Part shown: positions 1 through 10,289 of the stretch, piece after piece
Layout of the letters: every line of letters begins with the position of its first letter
Numbering within the stretch: the first letter of the stretch is position 1
From: Saccharina japonica
Taxonomy: Eukaryota > Sar > Phaeophyceae > Laminariales > Laminariaceae
Assembly (NCBI GenBank): GCA_008828725.1
Contig: MEHQ01000708.1
Coordinates: 62,001 to 126,000, forward strand
Reading direction: 5' to 3'
Length of the DNA: 64,000 nucleotides
Notes under the pieces: model-generated
The model's input: only the letters and a program-made list of their open reading frames with translations
Told to the model about the DNA's origin: nothing
Databases searched by the model: none
Translations under genes and position numbers: made by a program

Positions 1-250
1 CACCGGTACGAATCAACTGCGGAGAGCGCCAATTAAATAGTAGCGTGGGTAGGCACATTTCGATGCGAGTGGACGAGGGAAGAAAGGGTTGAAGTATTTT
101 CGCGACAAAAATGCAAGGCAAGAACCGTCGTGCGGGAGGAGGGATAGGAGCCTACTTTGTGACCCCAGGTCTGACTCACGACTATTAATAGGAAGGAGAG
201 AAAGGAAAGGCGAAGACAATAAACAAATGAGATAAGAAAAAAAAAACATG
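1..250 (+). mobile_element. tRNA-derived SINE, body only (head outside window)
   Basis: This is the shared SINE body: GCGTGGGTAGGCAC, then GACGAGGGAAGAAAG, GCAAGGCAAGAACCG, CCTACTTTGTGACCCC, then an A-rich tail at about 235-247. The tRNA-like head that precedes the same body in the 3208 copy lies upstream of base 1. It carries the TTAATA insertion at GACTA/GG that plain copies lack. Confidence 0.8.
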
Positions 251-326
251 AAAAATGTGCAGGGCACTTCGTATTCATTCTGATCGAAAAAGCTGACACA
301 AATTCGTGGAATACTGGAAACACACT

Positions 327-390
327 GGGTGTATTGATGTGGTTGTGTAGAAAGAACGGGTTTAAATGTGAAGACAACACAACACACTGG
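327..390 (+). repeat. Diverged R2 fragment
   Basis: ACTGGGTGTATTGATG, then GTAGAAAGAACGGG and TTTAAATGTGAAGACAACAC, line up with the 3' half of R2 (ACTGGGTGTGCTGGATG, GGGTAGAAAGGAAGG, TTTAATGTGAAGAACAC). It is repeated at 3534-3597 and inverted at about 6171-6235 in the other copies of the block. Confidence 0.6.
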
Positions 391-1129
391 TGTACCACCA
401 CTCCACTCCCACTCCACTCTATCCAACCAATTGCCGATGCTATAGTATACGATGCGATATATTTTATCCCAGGTATATAAGTAAGTGTACGCGCGATCGA
501 AGTATTACACTCAGCTATTAATAGCAAAGATGAGCTTCGACGAAATCCTCGAGCTCACAGCTGTTGTTTTTTTATTTTTTTTAATATGATATTATTGATA
601 ATATCATACTAAAGTATATAAATTTATCTGGGGGGTTCTTGTACCCTGGGGGAGAGAGGCAAATGATTGGGTAGCCGTTAGCCGGGGATTTATCTCCGCA
701 TCTCCGCCCAAGGTTGGGGCGATTGTTGGCTCAACTCGGAATTGCGGATATTGTGGCGTCGCAGCGATGCTGAAAACCGCCATTGCCAGCTTCGTTTCAA
801 CCCTTGAACCAAAAGGTAGTTGTAAATTAAACGAGCAATACACAGAAGACATAAGACCCAAGGAAATTACACGGCGGCGGGAGGTGTACTCGTACGTTTT
901 ACGTTCTAGAATTTATATTATTTTACTCGTACATATTATACCTACGTTTATATTTGTATTTGTAATTATGATATAGACCAGGTATTATACATGATACAAT
1001 ATATACTACTGCTGTACAAGGTTAGACTACTCGTAAGGTTAAGGCTTCCCTTCGGGATTATTGTGCGGTTGACTTGAAATCCCGAGGGTGTCGAGTGTCG
1101 ATAGCTGAAAAGAGAGAACACGAGAACAC

Positions 1130-1325
1130 AGAAGGCGTGTGTTCCTCGTACCAGCTTTACATTGTCTGCTCTGCTTACTTCACTGAGCGTAGTATCTCTG
1201 TGTCGTAGTTTTGTGACCACAGAACTGGTACCTTTTTAGGATGAAGAATCGGCACGGACACTGGGTGTGCTGGATGTCGATGGGTAGAAAGGAAGGTTCA
1301 ATGTGAAGAATACACACACACATCT
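1130..1325 (+). repeat. R2 repeat copy
   Basis: Near-consensus R2: GCGTAGTATCTCTGTGTCG, TTTTGTGACCACAGAACTGG, GATGAAGAATCGGCACGG, then the terminal GTGAAGAATACACACAC. R2 has no recognisable tRNA boxes and ends in a short CA repeat. It recurs at about a dozen places in this window. Confidence 0.8.
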
Positions 1326-1465
1326 CAGAGAAAAAGAATAACAACCTCGTAATTCGAAAGATAAATCAACCAAACACATCTTTCGAAAGCTCGTACTCGT
1401 ACGTACACAAAAAAGAAGTACGAGCCACCGGGCAAGTAACCTGGCAAGTAACACCGACCAGCCCA

Positions 1466-1775
1466 AACGAGTCTATAGTTTGGTCTCCGTGTTAATCAAT
1501 GCATTTTATACGTATCACACGTAGCTTCGTTCAAACAGCAGTCCAGTTGTTTTACTTTCTTTTGCTCCTCTTCTTCTGTTGTCGTCGGTTGTCGGTATTT
1601 TAATTTCTCTTATTTTTGTGTTTGCTTTTGTTCGCGCTGACTATTAATAATTAATACTCGCTGGCGCAGCACAGCCCAATACGTGCTGTAGAAACCAGCA
1701 ACCCGTTACACTGATTCCATCAGTAAATCGTTGCGGCGAGAATCCGCAAGCTATCCGCCCCCGCCCCCCCCCCCC
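1466..1775. repeat. Diverged partner of 4650-4995
   Basis: This stretch pairs base for base with 4650-4995, but with many single-base insertions and deletions, often in homopolymers. The flanking 1.28 kb is identical between the copies. It ends in a run of about 14 C. Such a pattern can come from older divergence or from low-quality sequence at a misjoined repeat. Confidence 0.7.
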
Positions 1776-1778
1776 CCT

Positions 1779-2100
1779 CGCCCCGGTGGTCTAACTGGTA
1801 GCCACGAAGCCTGTAGGGCCGGATGTCGAGGGTTCGATTCTCCCCATGGAGGTTTTTATTCTCAAATGACACCGACTGTTGAGAGCGCATATTATAGCGT
1901 GGGTAAGCAAAATTCGACGACAGTTGACGAGGGAAGAAAGTGCTGAAATCTTCTCGCGATAAAAACTAAAAACCAAGGCAAGAACCGTAGTGGGGGAGGA
2001 GGGAGAGGAGCCTACTTTGTGACCCCGGATCTGAGTTACGACTAGGGAGCGAGAAAGACGGAAGTGCGAAGATAATGAATGGGATGGACAAAAAAAAAAA
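1779..2100 (+). mobile_element. tRNA-derived SINE, near full length (head type a)
   Basis: The head begins GCCCCGGTGGTCTAACTGG, a good A-box match, and has GAGGGTTCGATTC about 50 bases on, a good B-box match. This is the arrangement of an internal RNA polymerase III promoter. The shared body follows and ends GGGATGGAC plus an A-run. SINEs are non-coding and depend on a LINE partner for movement; none was seen here. Confidence 0.85.
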
Positions 2101-2189
2101 CACGCAAGAACCCCTCCACAAAAACAACATGAAGCACGCAAGAACCCCTCCAAAAAAACAAGAAGGTCGTATGTATTATATGATATACT

Positions 2190-2523
2190 TCTTTTTTTTT
2201 TTTTTTTTTTTCCCATCCCGTTCATTATCTTCGCACTTTCGTCTTTCTCCCTCCCTACTGCCCTAGTCGTAACTCAGATCCGGGGTCACAAAGTAGGCTC
2301 CTCTCCCTCCCCCCGCACTACGGTTCTTGCCTTGGTTTTTATCGCGAGAAGATTTCAGCACTTTCTTCCCTCGTCAACTTTCGTCGGATTTTGCTTACCC
2401 ACGCTATAATATGCGCTCTCGACAGTCGGTGTCATTTGAGAATAAAAACCCCCATGGGGAGAATCGAACCCTCGACATCCGACCCTACAGGCTTCGTGGC
2501 TACCAGTTAGACCACCGGGGCGA
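2190..2523 (-). mobile_element. tRNA-derived SINE, near full length (head type a), inverted to its neighbour
   Basis: This is the same family and head type as 1779-2100, on the opposite strand. The T-run at about 2190-2211 is the complement of the terminal A-run, and CCACCGGGGCGA at 2523 is the complement of the head start. The two copies face each other tail to tail across about 90 bp, so this segment can fold on itself. Confidence 0.85.
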
Positions 2524-2654
2524 AACCAAATCCCACAGACCAGCGTGCAACAACAGCTGAGCCCTGCAGCAGCGCCTTTCTTGGGGAATAAACCCTAACC
2601 TCTACGTAATTATCACGTAAAATACCGTCGCTGTAACTCTCACAGCCCAAAGGA

Positions 2655-2700
2655 CCGGCAACTAAAAATAACCCTAACCCTATCCCCAACCCTGAACCTA
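2655..2700. repeat. Telomere-like AACCCTAACCCTA stretch
   Basis: The stretch holds two or three AACCCTA units, then related ATCCCCAACC and CCTGAACC. The complement (GGGATAGGGTTAGGGTTA) is in the right arm at about 7074-7092, and CGAACCCTAACCCTA recurs at about 61518. These are too short to be a telomere and are probably chance or a small interstitial relic. Confidence 0.4.
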
Positions 2701-3087
2701 TCTTCAACCAGAAACGCAAGGCCTGAAATCCGGGGATGGCTCGTAAACGTCCCCGTAGTCGTGATTTAAATCTCGCCTACGTAGTCGTGATTATCAGTTC
2801 CCTGTGAGATCGAGGATTTTATCGAATCTCATGTTTGCAAGCTGAGTGGGATACTTCCATCGCGCGAACTACGGGTTTATAGATAACGATTATATATATA
2901 TATATATTTATCTTTGAATGATATTCTATGATATCTGGCACGTATCGAATATCGAAATGGTATCGATTGTATTTTTTAATTATCGATATCGTATTGAACA
3001 TGTCGGACTCCTATCACTACAGCCAGTATGTATATATATACCGTACGATATACGATTCCTATCATTTTTTCATTTGCCTTCCGACAA

Positions 3088-3455
3088 TGTCGCCCCGATG
3101 ATCTGTTAATAGTGGTACCCTCGAATGCTTCTAAAAGTTGATTTACGGGGTTCGAATCTCACGTGGGTCGGACTTTTGAGTTTATTTAAGAAAAAAAAAA
3201 AAAACGTCACCGGTACGAATCAACTGCGGAGAGCGCCAATTAAATAGTAGCGTGGGTAGGCACATTTCGATGCGAGTGGACGAGGGAAGAAAGGGTTGAA
3301 GTATTTTCGCGACAAAAATGCAAGGCAAGAACCGTCGTGCGGGAGGAGGGATAGGAGCCTACTTTGTGACCCCAGGTCTGACTCACGACTATTAATAGGA
3401 AGGAGAGAAAGGAAAGGCGAAGACAATAAACAAATGAGATAAGAAAAAAAAAACA
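3088..3455 (+). mobile_element. tRNA-derived SINE, full length (head type b)
   Basis: The head runs from CGCCCCGATGATCTG to a clear B box (GGGGTTCGAATCTC). Then come a linker (CACGTGGGTCGGACTTTTGA), an internal A-run, and the shared body to an A-rich tail. The head differs from type a although the body is the same family. Confidence 0.85.
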
Positions 3456-4339
3456 TGAAAAATGTGCAGGGCACTTCGTATTCATTCTGATCGAAAAAGC
3501 TGACACAAATTCGTGGAATACTGGAAACACACTGGGTGTATTGATGTGGTTGTGTAGAAAGAACGGGTTTAAATGTGAAGACAACACAACACACTGGTGT
3601 ACCACCACTCCACTCCCACTCCACTCTATCCAACCAATTGCCGATGCTATAGTATACGATGCGATATATTTTATCCCAGGTATATAAGTAAGTGTACGCG
3701 CGATCGAAGTATTACACTCAGCTATTAATAGCAAAGATGAGCTTCGACGAAATCCTCGAGCTCACAGCTGTTGTTTTTTTATTTTTTTTAATATGATATT
3801 ATTGATAATATCATACTAAAGTATATAAATTTATCTGGGGGGTTCTTGTACCCTGGGGGAGAGAGGCAAATGATTGGGTAGCCGTTAGCCGGGGATTTAT
3901 CTCCGCATCTCCGCCCAAGGTTGGGGCGATTGTTGGCTCAACTCGGAATTGCGGATATTGTGGCGTCGCAGCGATGCTGAAAACCGCCATTGCCAGCTTC
4001 GTTTCAACCCTTGAACCAAAAGGTAGTTGTAAATTAAACGAGCAATACACAGAAGACATAAGACCCAAGGAAATTACACGGCGGCGGGAGGTGTACTCGT
4101 ACGTTTTACGTTCTAGAATTTATATTATTTTACTCGTACATATTATACCTACGTTTATATTTGTATTTGTAATTATGATATAGACCAGGTATTATACATG
4201 ATACAATATATACTACTGCTGTACAAGGTTAGACTACTCGTAAGGTTAAGGCTTCCCTTCGGGATTATTGTGCGGTTGACTTGAAATCCCGAGGGTGTCG
4301 AGTGTCGATAGCTGAAAAGAGAGAACACGAGAACACAGA

Positions 4340-4535
4340 AGGCGTGTGTTCCTCGTACCAGCTTTACATTGTCTGCTCTGCTTACTTCACTGAGCGTAGT
4401 ATCTCTGTGTCGTAGTTTTGTGACCACAGAACTGGTACCTTTTTAGGATGAAGAATCGGCACGGACACTGGGTGTGCTGGATGTCGACGGGTAGAAAGGA
4501 AGGTTTAATGTGAAGAACACACACACACATCTAGA
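4340..4535 (+). repeat. R2 repeat copy
   Basis: Second copy of the R2 at 1130. It is identical up to 4484, then follows the consensus (CGACGGGTAGAAAGGAAGG) better than copy 1 does. It forms the inner end of the left palindrome arm. Confidence 0.8.
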
Positions 4536-4984
4536 TATAGAGAGTAAAGAGTGTGCTTTCTCATAATATCGACAATGACTGTTAAAGTCAACAAAGCAAT
4601 CGAAGCCGATGTAGAACAAAAGGTACAGCCACCAGGGCAAGTAACCGGCAATAAGTAAGCACGACCAGCCGAAACGAGTTTATAGTTTGGTCTCCCGTGT
4701 TAAATCAGATTTTATACGTATCACACGTAGCTTCTTTCAAAACAGCAGTCCAGTGTTTTTTACTTTCTTTGGCTCCTCTTCTTCTGTTGTCCGTTCGGTT
4801 GTCGGTATTTTTAATTCTCTTATTTTTTGTTAGCTTTTGATTGCGCGCTGACTATTTATAATTTAATACTCGCTGGCGCAGCACAGCCCAATAACTGCTT
4901 GTAGAGAACCAGCAACCCTTACACTGATCATCCATCAGTAATCGTTGCGGCGAAGAATCCGCAAGCTATCCGCCCCCGCACGCC
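4531..4984. repeat. Loop of the palindrome, diverged copy of 1466-1775
   Basis: From about 4650 this matches 1466-1775 with many small indels. It ends in a C-run at 4983-4997. Bases 4531-4650 are unlike copy 1 and match nothing else that I recognise. Confidence 0.6.
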
Positions 4985-4994
4985 CCCCCCCCCC

Positions 4995-5205
4995 CCCGTA
5001 CAGGCTTGTGTGGAGGTGAAGCACGTGGGACAGAGGTAGTTCATTCCGTTCTCGCCTTCCTCCTCCACCTCGCCGCATATACCGTGCTGTCTGCCGCCAC
5101 ATCCTTCTCGGCATTGGTGGCCGTCGGGGGCTTTTGGTGTGAGGTTGCTACGTTGGCAGAGTTCGCCTGCTGCACACGGCATCCTGTGGTCCTGCTAATG
5201 GTCGG
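4995..5205 (-). pseudogene. Coding-like fragment with a cysteine/histidine zinc-site pattern
   Basis: On the - strand one frame gives a 60-70 residue cysteine-rich peptide. Its core is HQCREGCGGRQHGICGEV, then an acidic linker (EEEGENGMNY) and LCPTCF. The spacing C-x3-C-x4-H-x2-C...C-x2-C is that of a treble-clef or half-PHD-like zinc site. No further domain, start context or partner exon is visible. A plausible acceptor (CCATTAGCAG) lies just upstream at about 5200. It sits in the palindrome loop next to a C-run and an R2 copy. It could be an exon, a captured gene piece or part of a transposase; the function is unknown. Confidence 0.4.
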
Positions 5206-5209
5206 GGTA

Positions 5210-5420
5210 TGTGTGTGTGTTTGTGTGTTCTTCACATTAAACCTTCCTTTCTACGCGTCGACATCCAGCACACCCAGTGCCAGCACACCCAGTGTCCGTG
5301 CCGATTCTTCATCCTAAAAAGGTACCAGTTCTGTGGTCACAAAACTACGACACAGAGATACTACGCTCAGTGAAGTGAGCAGAGCAGACAATGTAAAGCT
5401 GGTACGAGGAACACACGCCT
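5210..5420 (-). repeat. R2 repeat copy with internal duplication
   Basis: Complement-orientation R2, from the GT repeat at 5209-5228 through TTCTTCACATTAAACC to ACTACGACACAGAG. CAGCACACCCAGTG is duplicated in tandem at about 5266-5291, unlike the left-arm copy. Confidence 0.8.
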
Positions 5421-7236
5421 TCTGTGTTCTCGTGTTCTCTCTTTTCAGCTATCGACACTCGACACCCTCGGGATTTCAAGTCAACCGCACAATAATCCCG
5501 AAGGGAAGCCTTAACCTTACGAGTAGTCTAACCTTGTACAGCAGTAGTATATATTGTATCATGTATAATACCTGGTCTATATCATAATTACAAATACAAA
5601 TATAAACGTAGGTATAATATGTACGAGTAAAATAATATAAATTCTAGAACGTAAAACGTACGAGTACACCTCCCGCCGCCGTGTAATTTCCTTGGGTCTT
5701 ATGTCTTCTGTGTATTGCTCGTTTAATTTACAACTACCTTTTGGTTCAAGGGTTGAAACGAAGCTGGCAATGGCGGTTTTCAGCATCGCTGCGACGCCAC
5801 AATATCCGCAATTCCGAGTTGAGCCAACAATCGCCCCAACCTTGGGCGGAGATGCGGAGATAAATCCCCGGCTAACGGCTACCCAATCATTTGCCTCTCT
5901 CCCCCAGGGTACAAGAACCCCCCAGATAAATTTATATACTTTAGTATGATATTATCAATAATATCATATTAAAAAAAATAAAAAAACAACAGCTGTGAGC
6001 TCGAGGATTTCGTCGAAGCTCATCTTTGCTATTAATAGCTGAGTGTAATACTTCGATCGCGCGTACACTTACTTATATACCTGGGATAAAATATATCGCA
6101 TCGTATACTATAGCATCGGCAATTGGTTGGATAGAGTGGAGTGGGAGTGGAGTGGTGGTACACCAGTGTGTTGTGTTGTCTTCACATTTAAACCCGTTCT
6201 TTCTACACAACCACATCAATACACCCAGTGTGTTTCCAGTATTCCACGAATTTGTGTCAGCTTTTTCGATCAGAATGAATACGAAGTGCCCTGCACATTT
6301 TTCATGTTTTTTTTTTCTTATCTCATTTGTTTATTGTCTTCGCCTTTCCTTTCTCTCCTTCCTATTAATAGTCGTGAGTCAGACCTGGGGTCACAAAGTA
6401 GGCTCCTATCCCTCCTCCCGCACGACGGTTCTTGCCTTGCATTTTTGTCGCGAAAATACTTCAACCCTTTCTTCCCTCGTCCACTCGCATCGAAATGTGC
6501 CTACCCACGCTACTATTTAATTGGCGCTCTCCGCAGTTGATTCGTACCGGTGACGTTTTTTTTTTTTTTCTTAAATAAACTCAAAAGTCCGACCCACGTG
6601 AGATTCGAACCCCGTAAATCAACTTTTAGAAGCATTCGAGGGTACCACTATTAACAGATCATCGGGGCGACATTGTCGGAAGGCAAATGAAAAAATGATA
6701 GGAATCGTATATCGTACGGTATATATATACATACTGGCTGTAGTGATAGGAGTCCGACATGTTCAATACGATATCGATAATTAAAAAATACAATCGATAC
6801 CATTTCGATATTCGATACGTGCCAGATATCATAGAATATCATTCAAAGATAAATATATATATATATATAATCGTTATCTATAAACCCGTAGTTCGCGCGA
6901 TGGAAGTATCCCACTCAGCTTGCAAACATGAGATTCGATAAAATCCTCGATCTCACAGGGAACTGATAATCACGACTACGTAGTCGTGATTTAAATCACG
7001 ACTACGGGGACGTTTACGAGCCATCCCCGGATTTCAGGCCTTGCGTTTCTGGTTGAAGATAGGTTCAGGGTTGGGGATAGGGTTAGGGTTATTTTTAGTT
7101 GCCGGTCCTTTGGGCTGTGAGAGTTACAGCGACGGTATTTTACGTGATAATTACGTAGAGGTTAGGGTTTATTCCCCAAGAAAGGCGCTGCTGCAGGGCT
7201 CAGCTGTTGTTGCACGCTGGTCTGTGGGATTTGGTT
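5228..7236. repeat. Right arm of about 2-kb inverted repeat
   Basis: Reverse complement of the left arm. It ends at GGGATTTGGT, after which the left side has a SINE head and the right side has TGTGCTGGAGAGG. Within it, the complement of the block seen at 1-1277 lies at about 5275-6553. Confidence 0.9.
6310..6675 (-). mobile_element. tRNA-derived SINE, full length (head type b), right-arm copy
   Basis: Reverse complement of the SINE at 3088-3455, carried in the right palindrome arm. The T-run at about 6305-6318 is the tail, and GAGATTCGAACCCC near 6600-6613 is the complement of the B box. It is a duplication product, not an independent insertion. Confidence 0.85.
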
Positions 7237-7365
7237 GGTGTGCTGGAGAGGACGGCTGCAACGGGAAAATGCGAAACGCAAGGCCTAAAACCCGGGGATG
7301 GCTCGTAAACGTCCCCGTAGTCGTGATTTAAATCTCGCCTACGTAGTCGTGATTATCAGTTCCCG
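6968..7365. repeat. Short palindromic motif repeated three times
   Basis: GATGGCTCGTAAACGTCCCC followed by GTAGTCGTGATTTAAATC occurs at 2738-2790 and 7297-7350, and inverted at 6985-7025. Each is linked to the self-complementary CGACTACGTAGTCG or a one-sided variant. The third copy at 7297 lies outside the palindrome arm. Confidence 0.6.
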
Positions 7366-7369
7366 ATCT

Positions 7370-7645
7370 CACAGCTGTGTGTGTGTGTGTGTTTTATTTA
7401 TTTTTCAATATGTACTGATATCATTGCAGAACGAAGAGCTTATCACTTCTTCGAAAACGTGGTTGAGGTCAGATTGCTGTCTACGATCTACGCGACAGGA
7501 AATAACGGAATAACGCCGACCTATAGTTGGATTGGTCTGATTGTCTCAGGGTCTACTGCTGTACGAGTAGTTTAAAATATATTCGTCTCGTACATCGTTC
7601 ACAGGGTATGTCAAACCATTTTCTCGAATAGTAAGTTGGTAAAGG
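7370..7645. other. No feature recognised
   Basis: GT microsatellite at 7376-7391, then unique-looking sequence. It contains one TACTGCTGTA (7555) directly followed by CGAGTAG, an example of the TA-bounded motifs discussed in the findings. Confidence 0.6.
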
Positions 7646-7862
7646 TCGCCCCGGTGGTCTAACTGGTAGCCACGAAGCCTGTAGGGCCGGATGTCGAGGG
7701 TTCGATTCTCCCCATGGAGGTTTTTATTCTCAAATGACACCGACTGTTGAGAGCGCATATTATAGCGTGGGTAAGCAAAATTCGACGAAAGTTGACGAGG
7801 GAAGAAAGTGCTGAAATCTTCTCGCGATAAAAACCAAGGCAAGAACCGTAGTGGGGGAGGAG
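7646..7862 (+). mobile_element. tRNA-derived SINE, 3'-truncated (head type a)
   Basis: Head and first part of the body match 1779-1995 closely. Similarity stops at GTGGGGGAGGAG, where a GT-rich stretch begins. Truncation at the 3' end is unusual for a SINE, which normally loses its 5' end, so this is probably a later deletion or rearrangement. Confidence 0.8.
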
Positions 7863-8634
7863 TGAGTGTGTGTTGTGTGTTTTGGTGGAAGCCGAGATCG
7901 TTGGCTTAAACAAAACATGAACAAACACTAGGGCTTCCCACGTGGTCGGCGATCGTGGTACTAGCGTCGCCCGACGCCGCTAAGCTTGACAGAGCGGACG
8001 CAATGTGTGATGCCATTGACGTGGTATGGCCGTACATGAAGAAGACACATTTTGGTGCCCATCTATAGGCTGGGATATGACACAGGGGTGTAACGTTTCG
8101 GGCCTCTTCATTTCGAGTTTGTGTTGGAGAGAGGCTTGACACCGGAATAGTACTACGAGTGTACAGCAACAGCAGCAGTAGTAGAAACAGTGGTTGCTTC
8201 GTGGAGCTCTCTTGTCGTATACAACGATGTCAGCAGCAATGAAGATCACAACTATTCAGATGTATCCATGTCCTTCCATCCGTATACGGTAGAATCTACC
8301 CGCCGCAAGATCCATATCCAAAACAAATGCGTGGNCCCTACAGGCTTCGTGGCTACCAGTTAGACCACCGGGGCGATCGGCTGGTATATCATCATCGTGA
8401 CCAGCACAATATCCATATCTATACCGCTTCGTTCATGTTTTTTTTGTTCTCAGCTCTTTTCTGTGTGCATATCCGCTTTCATGCCGGTAAACACCTCTGG
8501 ATAAATGTTGTCCGGGAACCCGGGTACCCGCAGTATCACCCGGGTACGTGTGTACGTAGAAATGTGGGTACCCGGCCACGGGTACGTAAAACGGGTAATA
8601 AATCTGTAAAATCCAGGTACCCTTTGAAACGGGT
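7863..8634. other. Unassigned sequence with one ambiguous base and GGTACCCG-rich tail
   Basis: No gene recognised. Base 8335 is an N and directly abuts an isolated SINE head (8336-8377, - strand), which suggests a poor join. Bases 8510-8632 are rich in GGGTACCCG/CGGGTAC words related to the array at 27270-27870. Confidence 0.5.
8336..8377 (-). mobile_element. Isolated SINE head fragment (type a)
   Basis: CCCTACAGGCTTCGTGGC, then TACCAGTTAGACCACCGGGG, is the complement of the A-box part of head type a. No B box or body follows; the fragment starts at the N at 8335. Confidence 0.7.
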
Positions 8635-9254
8635 ACAACTCTGCTACTGTTTTTGATATAATACACCAGGTATATATGTTGAAAAAAATCGTTTAATAGC
8701 GAAAAAAACTACGGGGTTGCCAGGGGATGCTATAGGGGGTTGATTCCAGGAGGGACGATGAAAGGGCAAAACGCGTTTATTTTTGTTTTTCACGGCTTTT
8801 ACTTTCCTGCTCAACTCGAAGGGAGTTTTACCCTTAGCGATCTTCTGGACAAGACGTGGTGACAGGTGTCGTCCCTTCTCCCCCCCGGTGCGTGCCATCA
8901 TTTTTATAGCAGATATTTGGGCACAGCATTTCCACCTTTTGTTTTCCTTTACAACTCTGCTACTGTTTTTGATATAATACACCAGGTATATATGTTGAAA
9001 AAAATCGTTTAATAGCGAAAAAAACTACGGGGTTGCCAGGGGATGCTATAGGGGGTTGATTCCAGGAGGGACGATGAAAGGGCAAAACGCGTTTATTTTT
9101 GTTTTTCACGGCTTTTACTTTCCTGCTCAACTCGAAGGGAGTTTTACCCTTAGCGATCTTCTGGACAAGACGTGGTGACAGGTGTCGTCCCTTCTCCCCC
9201 CCGGTGCGTGCCATCATTTTTATAGCAGATATTTGGGCACAGCATTTCCACCTT
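8635..9254. repeat. Perfect tandem duplication, about 305 bp, period 316
   Basis: Bases 8635 to about 8940 and 8951-9255 appear identical by eye, both starting ACAACTCTGCTACTG. The two are the first units of the longer array. Perfect identity here contrasts with the diverged units that follow, so either a very recent duplication or an assembly artefact is possible. Confidence 0.85.
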
Positions 9255-10115
9255 CTTTTGTTTTCTTTTTTTTTTCCCATCGCTTTTACCCTCCTGCTCA
9301 ACTCGAAGGAAGTTCTACCCTCAGCGGTCTTCTGGACAAGACTTGGTGACAGGTGCCGCCCCATCTACCTGCCATCATCTTTCTAGCAGATATTTGGGCA
9401 CAGCATTTCCACCTTTTTCGTTTTCCTTTTTTTTTTTAATCGCTCTTACTTTCTTCCTGCTCAACTCGAAGGAAGTCTTGCCCTCAGCGATCTTCTAGAC
9501 AAGACTTGGTGACAGGTGTCGCCCCTTCTTCTTCCCCCCGGTGCGTGCCATCATTCTTATACTGAGCAGATATTTATATTTGGGTACAGCATTTCCACCT
9601 TTTTTTGTTTTCCTTTTTTTGTCATCGCTTTTACTTTCTTCCTGCACAACTCGAAGGAAGTTCTACCCTCAGCGGTCATCTTGACGAGACGTGGTGACAG
9701 GTGTCGCCCCTTCTCCCCCCCGGTGCGTGCCATCTTTTTTATAGCAGATATTTGGGTACAGGTTTTCCACCTTTTTTCCCCCCCTTCTTTTTCAAAATCA
9801 TCGCTTTACTTTCCAGATCAAATCGTATTCAGTACGCGACAGATGTTGAGCTCTTATTTTTGGCCAGACTGGGATTATTAGGTACGACAGGGTGTGTTCC
9901 ACACTATTTTCAGTACAAAGAGGTCGCATTCGTATTTCCCCCCCCAAAATCTCAGTCTCAAATTCTTAATTATCAGATTATTAACACCAGTCGCGTACTG
10001 TACTACAGTACTGCATTCCTGGTATAAAAGGAGTTTTTTACATACATACCCCCAGCGATCTTCTGAACAACATGTAGTCACAGGACCTAGGTGTCATCCC
10101 CCCCCCCCCGGGTTC
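8790..10115 (+). repeat. Diverged tandem array, units about 165-185 bp
   Basis: The core CTGCTCAACTCGAAGG (or close) occurs near 8810, 9126, 9295, 9458 and 9643. Each is followed by GATCTTCTGGACAAGAC, GGTGACAGGTGTCG, CGGTGCGTGCCATC and GCAGATATTTGGG. A degenerate last unit is at about 10050-10110. Part of one frame stays open across units, but the sequence is T-rich, varies by indels and shows no gene-like signal. I read it as a satellite-like array. Confidence 0.75.
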
Positions 10116-10289
10116 ATTCAGTATTCCCACTGCCCGTCGACTTTCATCGAATGTTGAAGTTGCTCGTATCATATTAATAACTCACGCTCTGGCGCTTTCC
10201 GCTATTAACCTTTTAAAGAAGAGAAAGTCCCTATTAATACGAGCTACGCGCACTCGGTGATACTGGAACTCACGAAATTGATTGTAGTA

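Larger units (their letters stand above)
1..1277. repeat. Direct copy of long duplicated block (copy 1)
   Basis: As far as I can compare by eye, bases 1-1277 equal 3208-4484 without a difference, and the same block recurs inverted at about 5275-6553. It contains a SINE body, a diverged R2 fragment, an AT-rich hairpin near 580-610, and the start of an R2 copy. Identity breaks abruptly at 1278 inside R2. Since the window begins exactly where the copy begins, a contig edge or an assembly duplication is possible. Confidence 0.9.
2524..4530. repeat. Left arm of about 2-kb inverted repeat
   Basis: This arm reads as the reverse complement of about 5228-7236. Almost no differences are visible; one is around 2780 against 6985. 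It ends exactly at the head of the SINE at 2523, where the right arm continues into other sequence. It includes a SINE, AT-rich DNA and an R2 copy. Bases 3208-4484 of the arm are also present as the direct copy at 1-1277. Confidence 0.9.

Noticed and set aside
33-527. 164- and 137-codon overlapping frames on the - strand, three times
   Set aside because: They read through a SINE body and an R2 fragment, so they are repeat shadows.
604-861. 85-codon frame repeated three times (also 3811-4068 and 5692-5949)
   Set aside because: Repetition only reflects the duplicated block; no start context, motif or independent copy supports a protein.
1779-1851. True tRNA gene
   Set aside because: A and B boxes are good, but the arms do not fold into a complete cloverleaf by eye, and the unit continues into a repeated body with an A-tail. 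It is a SINE head.
2655-2700. Telomere
   Set aside because: Only two or three TTAGGG-type units, located inside a repeat arm.
8635-10115. CRISPR array
   Set aside because: Units are 165-185 bp with no short repeat/unique spacer alternation.
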